64,000 nucleotides of DNA from Acidobacteriaceae bacterium (lineage in GTDB: Bacteria; Acidobacteriota; Terriglobia; Terriglobales; Acidobacteriaceae). Below are positions 16,092 to 24,219 of this stretch, piece by piece. Both the position numbers and the translations under genes were made by a program. Each line of letters starts with the position of its first letter. Within the stretch, counting starts at the first letter, position 1. The notes beneath the pieces are model-generated. The model was given only the letters and a program-made list of their open reading frames with translations. It did no database searches and was not told the DNA's origin. Where the stretch lies: assembly GCA_025462885.1 (NCBI GenBank), contig JAOAPN010000016.1, forward strand, positions 62,001 through 126,000. The letters run 5' to 3'.

Positions 16092-18842
16092 TTGTGCTTC
16101 ATTCGATCGACCGTTGCCTTCCTCACTTTGACGTTATCTGCATCACTTCCTGCTTTTCCGAAAAACCTTGCCCAGGCCTCAAGCGCTCCGACGAGTGAGG
16201 TGCAGGTTCAGATTAAGGATCCGTCCGGGGCTGGGCTGCAGGCGACAGGAGTGTTGGTGGGGCCTGCTTCGCAGCAGAAGCGTCCCTTCCAGACGAATGC
16301 TCTCGGGTTCTGGAACCTGTCCGGGCTGGCGCGTGGAACCTACCGTCTGGAGATAAGCCGCAGTGGGTTTACGACGCAGACCGTGAAGCTTGAAGTATCG
16401 GCCTCCGGGACGGTTTCGCGGGAGATCGTTCTTCCGCTAGAAGCTGTAGCTTCGTCGATCACGGTGGTGTCGGCGGTTCCGATTGGCAAGGCGGACCTCA
16501 GCCTGAGTGACATTCCCGTTGGAGTACAGACCCTCACCGCGAAGCAGATGGAAGACAGTGGAGCGCTTGATCTTGCAGATGCGATGAACAAGCGTCTGAA
16601 CGGCGTCTACATCAATGAGAATCAGGGAAATCCTTACCAGCCCGATATCAACTACCGCGGCTATACGGCGTCGCCGTTGCTGGGGACGCCACAGGGCTTG
16701 TCCGTTTATATGGACGGAGTTCGGCAGAATCAGCCCTTTGGTGACGTCGTCGCGTGGGACCTGATTCCGAAGGTTGCCATTGAGAGTGCGGAGTTGATGC
16801 CGGGTGCGAATCCGGTCTATGGCCTGAATACATTGGGCGGAGCGATTGCGATCCAAACGAAGAGTGGCCTGACCCACCCCGGTGCAAGTCTGCAGGTGAC
16901 CGGAGGCAGCTTTGGGCGGCGAGCGATCGAAGGCGAGATTGGCGGCTCCGCTCCGCGAGGGCTGAACTGGTATGCAGCCGGGAATCTCTATCACGAAGAC
17001 GGGTGGCGAAAGCACTCGCCCTCGGACGTGCGGCAGTCGTTTGCGAAGCTCGGATGGACGCATGGGAAGACGACGCTCGCCCTGAGCGGAGCGTATGCGA
17101 ACAACTGGCTGAACGGTAACGGCACGCAGGATTTTCGTTCGCTGCAGAGGGACTACACCAGCGTCTACACGGTTCCGGACACGACATGGAATCGCTCGCC
17201 ATCTCTCACCTTCAACGCGACGCACGATCTGACGGACAAGATATCGCTCTCCGGCAATGCGTACTTTCGCTATGTGCGGGCCGATACCACCAACGGCGAT
17301 ATTAATGAGGACTCCTTCGACCAGTCGCTCTACAACCTCAGTGCTGCTGACATTGCGGCACTGACCGCAGCAGGCTATACCGGCTTTCCGACGACGGGAA
17401 ACTCTACGACACAGCCGTTTCCCTTCTGGCGTTGTATCGCGCAAGGCCTTGAACAAAGTGAGCCTTCCGAGAAGTGCACGGGCGTTATCACGAACACAAG
17501 GACGCAGCAGAATAACTATGGACTCTCGGGGCTCGTAAGTTGGCGTACCAGCCACAACCGGCTCTCCGCGGGGGTGGGATGGGATCGCAGCAGCCTGACG
17601 TATCGCCAGGCTTCACAGTTCGGCTATCTGAGCGCCGATGGGATTTCGATTACGCCGATCAACTCCTTTCTGGATGGATCGACCAATGCAGATGACGCTC
17701 CCGTCGATACGCGCGTTCAACTACATGGCACGGTGAACACTCCGAGCATCTACGCGATGGATCTGGTTTCTCTGGGCAAATGGACAGTAACGGTGTCCGG
17801 CCGCTACAACCGCACGGCAGTTGATAACTTCGATCGTCTGCCGAAGAGTGCGGGGCGCGGCTCCTTGAATGGCAACTATGTCTTTCAACGATTCAATCCC
17901 TCGGCTGGATTCACCTACAGCCCGACAGGCTGGTTAACGACCTACTTCGATTACAGCGAGAGCAGCCGCGCTCCCACCTCCATCGAACTGGGGTGTGCAG
18001 ACCCAAACTTCCCCTGCAATCTTCCGAATGCACTGGTCAGCGATCCGCCGCTCGATCAGGTTGTAAGCCGAAGCTTTGAAGCTGGCATACGAAGTAAGCA
18101 GGAAGGAATACTGCGTTGGAGCGCGGATTGGTTCCGTGGCCAGAACAGCAACGACCTGCTCTTTATCGCTTCAAACCAGACCGGCTTCGGCTACTTCGCA
18201 AACTTCGGCAAGACGCGGAGACAGGGAGCCGAATTGAACCTGAGCGCCACCACGAAACATTTTGGAGTGGGGGGCGGATATACCTTTCTTCGAGCGACGT
18301 ATGAAAGTCCGCAGACTGTAAACGGAGGAAGCAACAGTTCCAACGACAGCAGCAAGGCCGGGTTGAAGGGCGTGGATGACGACATCACAATCACCCCGGG
18401 TAATCGCATCCCGCAGACACCGCAGCACATCCTCAAAGTATTCGCGGACTACAAGCCTTCCTCGAAGCTCACGGTCGATGTGAATGTGCTGGCGATTTCG
18501 AGTTCGTTCGCACGCGGAAACGAGAACAACCAGGACGTCCCGGATGGCACGTACTACCTGGGCAGCGGGACGTCTCCTGCGTATGGAATCGTCAACCTGG
18601 GCGGACACTATCAGCTCCATCCCAGATTTCAATTGTTCCTGCAGATCAACAACCTGTTCGATCATCACTACTTTACGGCGGCGCAGCTTGGGGCGACTCC
18701 ATATGACAACAATGGACGATTCACACCGCGACCGTTCGCGCCTGTGGACGGAGACTACCCGCTTCGGCATACAACGTTCTATGCACCCGGAGCGCCAATC
18801 GCTGTTATCGGCGGATTGCGCGTGACGCTCTGGAAGAAGTGA
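16092..18842 (+). CDS. TonB-dependent outer-membrane receptor with regulatory-like N-terminal domain
   Basis: 916 residues: signal peptide, an N-terminal carboxypeptidase-regulatory-like beta domain (about 35-115, EVQVQIKDPSGAGLQ and ALGFWNLSGLARGTYRLEI), a plug domain (about 130-260, VGVQTLTAKQMEDSGALDLADAMN, ending GGAIAIQTKSG) and a 22-stranded barrel ending in LRVTLWKK. Plug and barrel closely follow FecA/CirA-like siderophore and metal receptors rather than the very large sugar receptors of this phylum. The start appears to be TTG, with AAAGG 11 bases upstream; no in-frame ATG or GTG is available earlier. It is divergent from the ECF sigma gene, a common layout for sigma-controlled uptake. 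The ligand cannot be assigned. Confidence 0.87.
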   Translation: MCFIRSTVAFLTLTLSASLPAFPKNLAQASSAPTSEVQVQIKDPSGAGLQATGVLVGPASQQKRPFQTNALGFWNLSGLARGTYRLEISRSGFTTQTVKLEVSASGTVSREIVLPLEAVASSITVVSAVPIGKADLSLSDIPVGVQTLTAKQMEDSGALDLADAMNKRLNGVYINENQGNPYQPDINYRGYTASPLLGTPQGLSVYMDGVRQNQPFGDVVAWDLIPKVAIESAELMPGANPVYGLNTLGGAIAIQTKSGLTHPGASLQVTGGSFGRRAIEGEIGGSAPRGLNWYAAGNLYHEDGWRKHSPSDVRQSFAKLGWTHGKTTLALSGAYANNWLNGNGTQDFRSLQRDYTSVYTVPDTTWNRSPSLTFNATHDLTDKISLSGNAYFRYVRADTTNGDINEDSFDQSLYNLSAADIAALTAAGYTGFPTTGNSTTQPFPFWRCIAQGLEQSEPSEKCTGVITNTRTQQNNYGLSGLVSWRTSHNRLSAGVGWDRSSLTYRQASQFGYLSADGISITPINSFLDGSTNADDAPVDTRVQLHGTVNTPSIYAMDLVSLGKWTVTVSGRYNRTAVDNFDRLPKSAGRGSLNGNYVFQRFNPSAGFTYSPTGWLTTYFDYSESSRAPTSIELGCADPNFPCNLPNALVSDPPLDQVVSRSFEAGIRSKQEGILRWSADWFRGQNSNDLLFIASNQTGFGYFANFGKTRRQGAELNLSATTKHFGVGGGYTFLRATYESPQTVNGGSNSSNDSSKAGLKGVDDDITITPGNRIPQTPQHILKVFADYKPSSKLTVDVNVLAISSSFARGNENNQDVPDGTYYLGSGTSPAYGIVNLGGHYQLHPRFQLFLQINNLFDHHYFTAAQLGATPYDNNGRFTPRPFAPVDGDYPLRHTTFYAPGAPIAVIGGLRVTLWKK

Positions 18843-18852
18843 TGGCGGCGGT

Positions 18853-19890
18853 TCAGATCACATCCTCGTCCACTGTCTTGACGATGGTGTAAGAGGGGTC
18901 CAGCTTACCATCCTGCAGATTGAGATTCTGTGGCGCGTAGGTGATTGCATACTCAAGCCGTACAGCCACGCTGTTCGAGATCGTCGATCCCGGCTCCACG
19001 GGGCGCCAGACAGGAAGCCCGAAGAGCGGAAGCCACGACTCGTGTAACTTGTCGAGCGCGTACTTCGCCGGCGGCATCATGGACTTCGCGAGAAATGCCG
19101 GCTCGAAGGCGAGCCCCAGCGCGGCGGCCTTGGCGACCATCCAGGTGAGGGGCGCGTCGGAGAGAGTCGTAAGATCGTCGATGCCACCCGCGGCCGTGGT
19201 TCCGCCGCCGATGTCTCCGTGACAGCCGGAAAACCAGACCTGCTCGATGGTCTGTCCCGGTGCGGGAGCAGAGGTCCATTGGGTGATTGGAAATTCTCTC
19301 CTGCGTTCATCGATGGACATGCACTGGAAGGCGTTCTTCACGTTGGGATTCAATGATGTATCGAGAAATCCATACTTGTCTGCATCCACGCCTCCGAAGA
19401 TCGCTGGAATTCCGAGCGCGCCGACCGTATCCCATACGCCGATCATACGAATGCACGCTGTCTCCAGCTTGTACTTCGCGAGTTGCGCGAGCAGTTGAGC
19501 GCGGTTTGCCCGGTCCCGATACGCTGCGAAGACGCCCTCCACCAACGCATCGTCGAAGTCGCCCGCGGGAAGGCCGCAGGCGGCGATCATTCCTGCGACA
19601 CTTCGGGCTGTGTATGCGCCCCGGCTGAATCCGAAGAGAAAGACTTCGTCTCCGGGCTCGTAGACGTGACTGATCTGGCCATAGCCGCTCATGACTTTAT
19701 CGAGGATGCCTCGCCCCAGAATCCCGTCCAGTGCGCGCGTGAAGCCGGAGGCTTCCGCTCCGAGACCGTCATCGTAGAAGGCCACCTGACTGCTCGTGAG
19801 AGAGAGACCTTTATAGAGCTTGTAGACGTTCGTGTTGTTGCGGGGCAGTTGCCATGTCCCGTCGGCGGCGAAGATGATCTTTTTGGGCAT
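18853..19890 (-). CDS. DUF2235 alpha/beta hydrolase (Tle1-like fold)
   Basis: 345 residues with the DUF2235 architecture: KIIFAADGTW at the N terminus, the nucleophile elbow GFSRGA (S89 in G87-F-S-R-G91), FSGCHGDIGGG and a conserved VWDTVGALG. The domain is found in phospholipase-type T6SS effectors (Tle1) but also in stand-alone housekeeping proteins; no secretion genes are present, so an effector role is not supported. I start at the ATG at 19888-19890, which has GGAG nine bases upstream; the frame could extend 36 residues further without a signal. It is divergent from the lipoprotein gene at 20018 and probably belongs to the same functional cluster. Confidence 0.82.
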   Translation of the reverse strand: MPKKIIFAADGTWQLPRNNTNVYKLYKGLSLTSSQVAFYDDGLGAEASGFTRALDGILGRGILDKVMSGYGQISHVYEPGDEVFLFGFSRGAYTARSVAGMIAACGLPAGDFDDALVEGVFAAYRDRANRAQLLAQLAKYKLETACIRMIGVWDTVGALGIPAIFGGVDADKYGFLDTSLNPNVKNAFQCMSIDERRREFPITQWTSAPAPGQTIEQVWFSGCHGDIGGGTTAAGGIDDLTTLSDAPLTWMVAKAAALGLAFEPAFLAKSMMPPAKYALDKLHESWLPLFGLPVWRPVEPGSTISNSVAVRLEYAITYAPQNLNLQDGKLDPSYTIVKTVDEDVI

Positions 19891-19982
19891 GTCGCATGGC
19901 TCCGTGGAAGAGGCGTTGCTTCTTCCGGTGCTTCGATGCAGGACCGTGGCCTTGGTAGAGTCGATAGCCTTTGTATAAGAAG

Positions 19983-20011
19983 TTGACAGAACGTGCAACT
20001 TAGTATTTTAT
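19983..20011 (+). promoter_or_regulatory. Promoter-like element abutting a start codon
   Basis: TTGACA at 19983-19988, a 17-base spacer, then TTTTAT at 20006-20011. The ATG at 20018 lies where transcription would start, so the message could be leaderless. The -10 match is weak. Confidence 0.45.
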
Positions 20012-20017
20012 GCTCGC

Positions 20018-20962
20018 ATGCAATTAACCCATCAGTCCGCGAGGAGAGGCCTACGCCTGTCTGTGACCAGCTTTGTCGCAGGTATTCTTCTCACGCTAAG
20101 TGGTTGCTCGCTCACACCGCTGGCACGGCATTCAGCGGCGTTTTCAACCGCTACGGCGGTCGTAGTCAACGGATCCGAGAATGCCTATCGGGCTGCGAAC
20201 CGACTCTATTTTGAGGAGCAGATATCAGCCGCGGCCTTGAGTTACGACTCGCAACCGAACTGGGATCCGCACTCGATCCAGCCGTTACTCAGCGAAACAC
20301 AGCTTGAAGTGCGGACGACGTTGCTGAACTCGCTGAAGGTCTACGCACGGAACATCTCCGAGGTTGAGAACGCTCCCCGTAGATCCGAGGGCCTCGATTC
20401 GGCTGCCACTGGAGCTGGCAACAATCTGCTTGCCCTGAGTAGCAGCCTGAATGGGGAACTGGGCGACGCCAAGGGCATTACCGTGTCGCAGGAACAGGCG
20501 AATGGCCTGAGCACGGCGGTGAAAGCGCTGGGTGAATTTCTAATTGCGAAGAAAGTCCGTCATGAGTTGCCGGCGCAAATCCAGACAATGGACCCGCAGA
20601 TCGAAGCAATCTGCAGGGTGCTACTGCTGGATATTACGGCTCTACAGACGCAGACGAAGAACGATTACAGCGACCTGCTCACCCAACAGGATCTTTTTAT
20701 TCGCAGGGCGGGCGACAAGCTGAGTCCAGTGGAGCGACGTGCGGAGATACGCAAGCTGCCCCTTATCTTGCAGAAGGCCGAGGCCTCAAAGGAGTTGCTG
20801 GAGGCGCTGAAGGTGGCATTGCATCGGCTTGCACTGGCTCACCACGCCCTGGCTGCCGCAGCGCAGGGGAATAATCCCGAGGATCTACGAGCGAAGATTG
20901 GCGATCTACAGGATGCAGGTCAGACGCTTGCGAACTTCTACCAAACCCTTCCAACCAGTTAG
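20018..20962 (+). CDS. Unknown helical lipoprotein
   Basis: 314 residues not assignable to a known family by eye. A lipoprotein signal is clear: positively charged start, hydrophobic stretch, LLTLSGC with the cysteine at residue 30. The rest is strongly alpha-helical with heptad-like leucine and alanine spacing (LLNSLKVYARNI; SKELLEALKVALHRLALAHHALAAAAQG), suggesting a coiled-coil or helical-bundle periplasmic protein. It lacks enzyme motifs. The next gene begins 12 bases downstream, so the two are cotranscribed and may form a complex. The ATG is taken as start although no clear ribosome site precedes it. Confidence 0.75.
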   Translation: MQLTHQSARRGLRLSVTSFVAGILLTLSGCSLTPLARHSAAFSTATAVVVNGSENAYRAANRLYFEEQISAAALSYDSQPNWDPHSIQPLLSETQLEVRTTLLNSLKVYARNISEVENAPRRSEGLDSAATGAGNNLLALSSSLNGELGDAKGITVSQEQANGLSTAVKALGEFLIAKKVRHELPAQIQTMDPQIEAICRVLLLDITALQTQTKNDYSDLLTQQDLFIRRAGDKLSPVERRAEIRKLPLILQKAEASKELLEALKVALHRLALAHHALAAAAQGNNPEDLRAKIGDLQDAGQTLANFYQTLPTS

Positions 20963-20973
20963 AGGGAGAGACC

Positions 20974-21351
20974 ATGACGACAGCAAAGAACACGAAGCTT
21001 GCAGCGCTTCCGCCTCCAGATCCGCTGCAAGCTGCTGATCCAGAGGCCTACTATCAGAACCTCTTCGACACGCTGGGCGATGCTTACTGGGCGGCCTCGG
21101 ACCTTGCTTCCAAGGACCAGATCCAAGGAGCGCGGGAGGCCGTGCACACGATTCTGACGGCGATTACACGAGCCAAGATCGCTAAGAATACCTCGGAGCT
21201 CATCAGGCTGGGGCCGATGGTTACCAAGACGAACGTTGCTCTCAAGCAACTACAGAAGGACATCAACGGGATCGTCAAAAAGATCCAGGTGGCAGCGGAT
21301 GTCGAGAACGCCATCGCGAAGGTGTTGTCCCTCGCGGGAAAACTTATGTAG
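20974..21351 (+). CDS. Small helical protein of unknown function
   Basis: 125 residues with no signal peptide, no cysteine and no recognised motif. Predicted to be almost entirely helical (IQGAREAVHTILTAITRAKIA; LKQLQKDINGIVKKIQVAADVENAIAKVLSLAGKLM). AGGGAGAG lies just upstream of the ATG at 20974. It follows the lipoprotein gene closely and converges on the dihaem cytochrome gene ending at 21376. The similar helical character of the two plus-strand genes suggests partners, which is inference. Confidence 0.7.
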   Translation: MTTAKNTKLAALPPPDPLQAADPEAYYQNLFDTLGDAYWAASDLASKDQIQGAREAVHTILTAITRAKIAKNTSELIRLGPMVTKTNVALKQLQKDINGIVKKIQVAADVENAIAKVLSLAGKLM

Positions 21352-21375
21352 TTCACGACCTACTATCAAGGCGAT

Positions 21376-23826
21376 CTAGAAGGTCTTGATGAATTCAATG
21401 AGAGCCACCTTCTCCGCGTCACTCAACCCTGGCTCGTCTTTGGACTGAGACGTCCCGAAGTAGTGACCGCGATTGACGACGTAGTCAGGGCACTTGCTCA
21501 GCTTGACCATATCCGGGACTAAGTTGCTGAACGTCTGACGAACCTGCTCGTCCGTCGCGTCAGGCGGCAACTCGCCTAGATCATGATGAGCCCGTTTGAG
21601 AAATTCGATAATCTGGTGGTTGCGCTGGAGCACTGAAGCGGGATCGCGCTTCTCGCCGAGAAGGTCGAGATTCGAGAGAAGCATCACCGGCGTTCCTTTC
21701 GGAATGGGGCCGATCTGGATCTGTCCTTCGCCAAACAGTGCCGGGAAGAAGCGGTGTCCAAATCCCAGAAGAGGCTTGAGAGCATCAGGCAGGTAGCCCC
21801 CCGGGACGGTCAGATAGCTCCGCGCGGTGGTACGGTCGATGCGACCGTGAGCCTTGTCTCCCACGACGGTATCCACGTCGCGCTTTTCAGGCCAGAGCAT
21901 CTGCTCGATCGAACTCTGAAAGACCTGCACCCGAGCCTGCACCGACGGACTCGGATTGAATGGCCCCACCGAGTTGTTTTGCAGGAATGGAGCTGTCGAC
22001 CAGGCGCTGATGAGCGAAGGCGGACGCATATAGCCGCGCCCGCCAGCCGGCATCTGGTAAGGCACCTGCTGCCCGGAAACGACGTCGTAGATCTGGATGC
22101 TTCCAATCGACGGAAGATCTTTGTAGGTCTCCGACGAGAAGTTATCCCAGATATTTCCGCGGATCGCGTTGGTTGCAAGAGCACTGCAGGCATTAGTCCG
22201 CAGCAGAGTGATCGGGACGCGCAGGTCCGTCGATAGATAGTTCTCTTCAAGGAAGTCCGAAGCAAGCACCTTCTGCTTCATGGCCGTCTTGAAGGTATCG
22301 GTCTTGGTGTAGGCCCAGTACGCATTCCAGCAGCTCAGGTAGTCCTTGCCGTTGCAATGGCCGGGATCGGCGCTAGCCGGGAGGTCGGGAATCTTGCTGG
22401 AGTGGCAGCGGGCACAGCGCTCCGCATAGACTGTCTTTCCTTGCACCAGCTTCGCCTGGTCTTTGGTGAGGTAGGCGGCACCTCCCGGCGCATCCTGCAG
22501 CTTGTGTGGAGCAGTGCTCTTGAGGAAGAATAGCGCTGTGAGAGGTGTCTGCTGCTGCGTCACCTGCCAATAGACCGAGTTCTGGTCCGCGACACTGATC
22601 TCGATGGGAGTGACCTTCTTGCCGCCGACCAGCGGGCGGAAGTGCGTGATCCATTCTTCGCTGAAAAGTCCGATGTTGAGGTAGACACGATTCAACGCGC
22701 CGAGCGCTCCCACCGAGTCGGAACCATCCTTCAGGATGTGGGGCGGCGAAACGATATCCGGTGCTTTGAAGAATTTAGTAAGTGGGCCGTCTTTGTAGAA
22801 GTCGTTGAACTGCTTGTTATTCAATTCACCACCGGCGAGCTTTTCTGTCTCCCAACGCTGTGCCATCGCTAGTCGCCACGAAAGCCCGTACACAGCATTC
22901 ATCGAACGCGGATTATTAATGTTGTCAGTAGAGATGAGAGAGGTATCCAGCGTACCTGGGCGCGAGGTGTGAAAGAGCTGGTACGGGAAGCTCTTCTCAT
23001 CTGCCTGGTACGAGAAGATGCGGTCGATCCAGAAGTATTGCGCGCCAACATTTGAACTGAGGTCAGCCCACTCCGGATGCTCCGGGTCCGACGGTGGATG
23101 CGTTGGGTTCGGCCCTACGTGACAAAACGCGCACGCCATCCCAACGCGGTATGGACGAATCAAATTTTTGTCGTTGTAGTAGTCCGGGTCCTTGTAGAAA
23201 CGCTCCGCATCCCAGCGTTTTGCTGCGTCCTCATCGAAGTCAGGATTCGGAAAGAGCCTGAGCCCCACGATGCCGGAGGCCAGGCCATAGTAGGAGCCGA
23301 CCGGAACAGTGTGACCACGCGCACCGATCTTGACTCCGGGATAGTTCGACTCACTCTCAAAGGGATCGGCGGGGCAGTCCTTGCGCCGCTTATCGATCCA
23401 AAGTCCGAAGTGTTCGGGATCCGGGCCGGTCGCCTTATCGAAGCACGGCTCGTTGACGAGCCCCAGGTAGTTCCAGCGATTATCCCGATTCGCCTTCAGC
23501 GCCGGATGATTGGAGACCGTCTTGAGAAAGTCGAGGGTGCCGACGCTCGACTTCGTCATGAGGTCCCAGAACTTGTCGTCGCCACCCGTCCAGACCAGCC
23601 ACATATTGCGACCTTTGACCTCGTCGCTGTTGAGTTGAATACCTCCATCCATGTCGTGGAAGTAGTTCTCTCCGGCTGCGGGAAAGGAAGCTGTTGAGCG
23701 CTGAGCCCTGAGCGCCTCGTCCTTCACCACTCCCGACCTGCTGCAAGAGACGGCTGCAAACAGCAGCGTCCATGCGCCAACACATAGCACCGCGCGACGA
23801 ACGAGTCCGGTCCCTGAAGTTCTCAC
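21376..23826 (-). CDS. Large dihaem cytochrome c protein (MauG/RoxA-like)
   Basis: 816 residues with a probable lipoprotein signal (VSC, cysteine 28) and two c-haem motifs, CAFCH at 232-236 and CARCH at 471-475. Late in the chain YMRPPSLISAWSTAPFLQNNSVG (about 599-621) corresponds to the distal-haem segment of dihaem peroxidases and rubber oxygenase RoxA, which read roughly RP-L-G-W-tAP-LHNGSV; glutamine stands where histidine is usual. The spacing between haems (about 240 residues) and the length are also nearer RoxA/RoxB than CcpA. Function is probably haem-based peroxidase or oxygenase activity at the cell surface. It is divergent from the GMC oxidoreductase gene. Confidence 0.75.
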   Translation of the reverse strand: MRTSGTGLVRRAVLCVGAWTLLFAAVSCSRSGVVKDEALRAQRSTASFPAAGENYFHDMDGGIQLNSDEVKGRNMWLVWTGGDDKFWDLMTKSSVGTLDFLKTVSNHPALKANRDNRWNYLGLVNEPCFDKATGPDPEHFGLWIDKRRKDCPADPFESESNYPGVKIGARGHTVPVGSYYGLASGIVGLRLFPNPDFDEDAAKRWDAERFYKDPDYYNDKNLIRPYRVGMACAFCHVGPNPTHPPSDPEHPEWADLSSNVGAQYFWIDRIFSYQADEKSFPYQLFHTSRPGTLDTSLISTDNINNPRSMNAVYGLSWRLAMAQRWETEKLAGGELNNKQFNDFYKDGPLTKFFKAPDIVSPPHILKDGSDSVGALGALNRVYLNIGLFSEEWITHFRPLVGGKKVTPIEISVADQNSVYWQVTQQQTPLTALFFLKSTAPHKLQDAPGGAAYLTKDQAKLVQGKTVYAERCARCHSSKIPDLPASADPGHCNGKDYLSCWNAYWAYTKTDTFKTAMKQKVLASDFLEENYLSTDLRVPITLLRTNACSALATNAIRGNIWDNFSSETYKDLPSIGSIQIYDVVSGQQVPYQMPAGGRGYMRPPSLISAWSTAPFLQNNSVGPFNPSPSVQARVQVFQSSIEQMLWPEKRDVDTVVGDKAHGRIDRTTARSYLTVPGGYLPDALKPLLGFGHRFFPALFGEGQIQIGPIPKGTPVMLLSNLDLLGEKRDPASVLQRNHQIIEFLKRAHHDLGELPPDATDEQVRQTFSNLVPDMVKLSKCPDYVVNRGHYFGTSQSKDEPGLSDAEKVALIEFIKTF

Positions 23827-24215
23827 AGGCTGCTTGCTCCTGAAGTAATCTATTTTTCTAATCCAGCAACAGGTTCTATGGGGGGCCGAGAAGACGAGGA
23901 GAAGAGTCGATCAAAGAAAGAAAGCACGCGGTTCACTGGGCCCGGGAGGAAACGCGTCGGAAAATTCATTGAGATCTATTGGAGACGAACTATAGCACAG
24001 GGCCAGCACCCTTGAAACTCGAAAGTCGAATGAGCCACTGCCTTCCCCTCACCTTGCAGACCGGCACGCAATTTTCGGTGTCGCATATAATCCTCCACGA
24101 CTGCGTGCCATGGCTTGAACGTGAGGAATAGCGTGAAGCACAACGATCCTGTATCGCTCCGGACAGCCTTCCGCGCCATCCTTTCGCATCGCCGCTGCGG
24201 CTGCGGAGATCAGGC
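23827..24215. other. Divergent intergenic region of the oxidoreductase cluster
   Basis: 389 bases between the dihaem cytochrome and the GMC gene. It contains a TATAAT at 24086-24091 that could be the -10 of the GMC transcript and a possible 28-codon leader frame at 24133-24219. Nothing else was recognised. Confidence 0.5.
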
Positions 24216-24219
24216 ATGA
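24133..24219 (+). CDS. Possible 28-residue leader peptide
   Basis: A GTG-started frame with GAGGAA five bases upstream, ending in a TGA that overlaps the ATG of the GMC gene (ATGA at 24216-24219). The peptide is basic with a CGC pair near its end. The overlap would allow translational coupling, but the GMC gene has its own GGAG. Low confidence. Confidence 0.25.
   Translation: MKHNDPVSLRTAFRAILSHRRCGCGDQA

Noticed and set aside
16437-17555. 372-residue minus-strand frame within the smaller receptor gene
   Set aside because: Antisense shadow; arginine-rich without domain features.
18853-19890. DUF2235 protein as a type VI secretion lipase effector
   Set aside because: No VgrG, PAAR, immunity or other secretion genes in the window; the domain also occurs in non-effector proteins.
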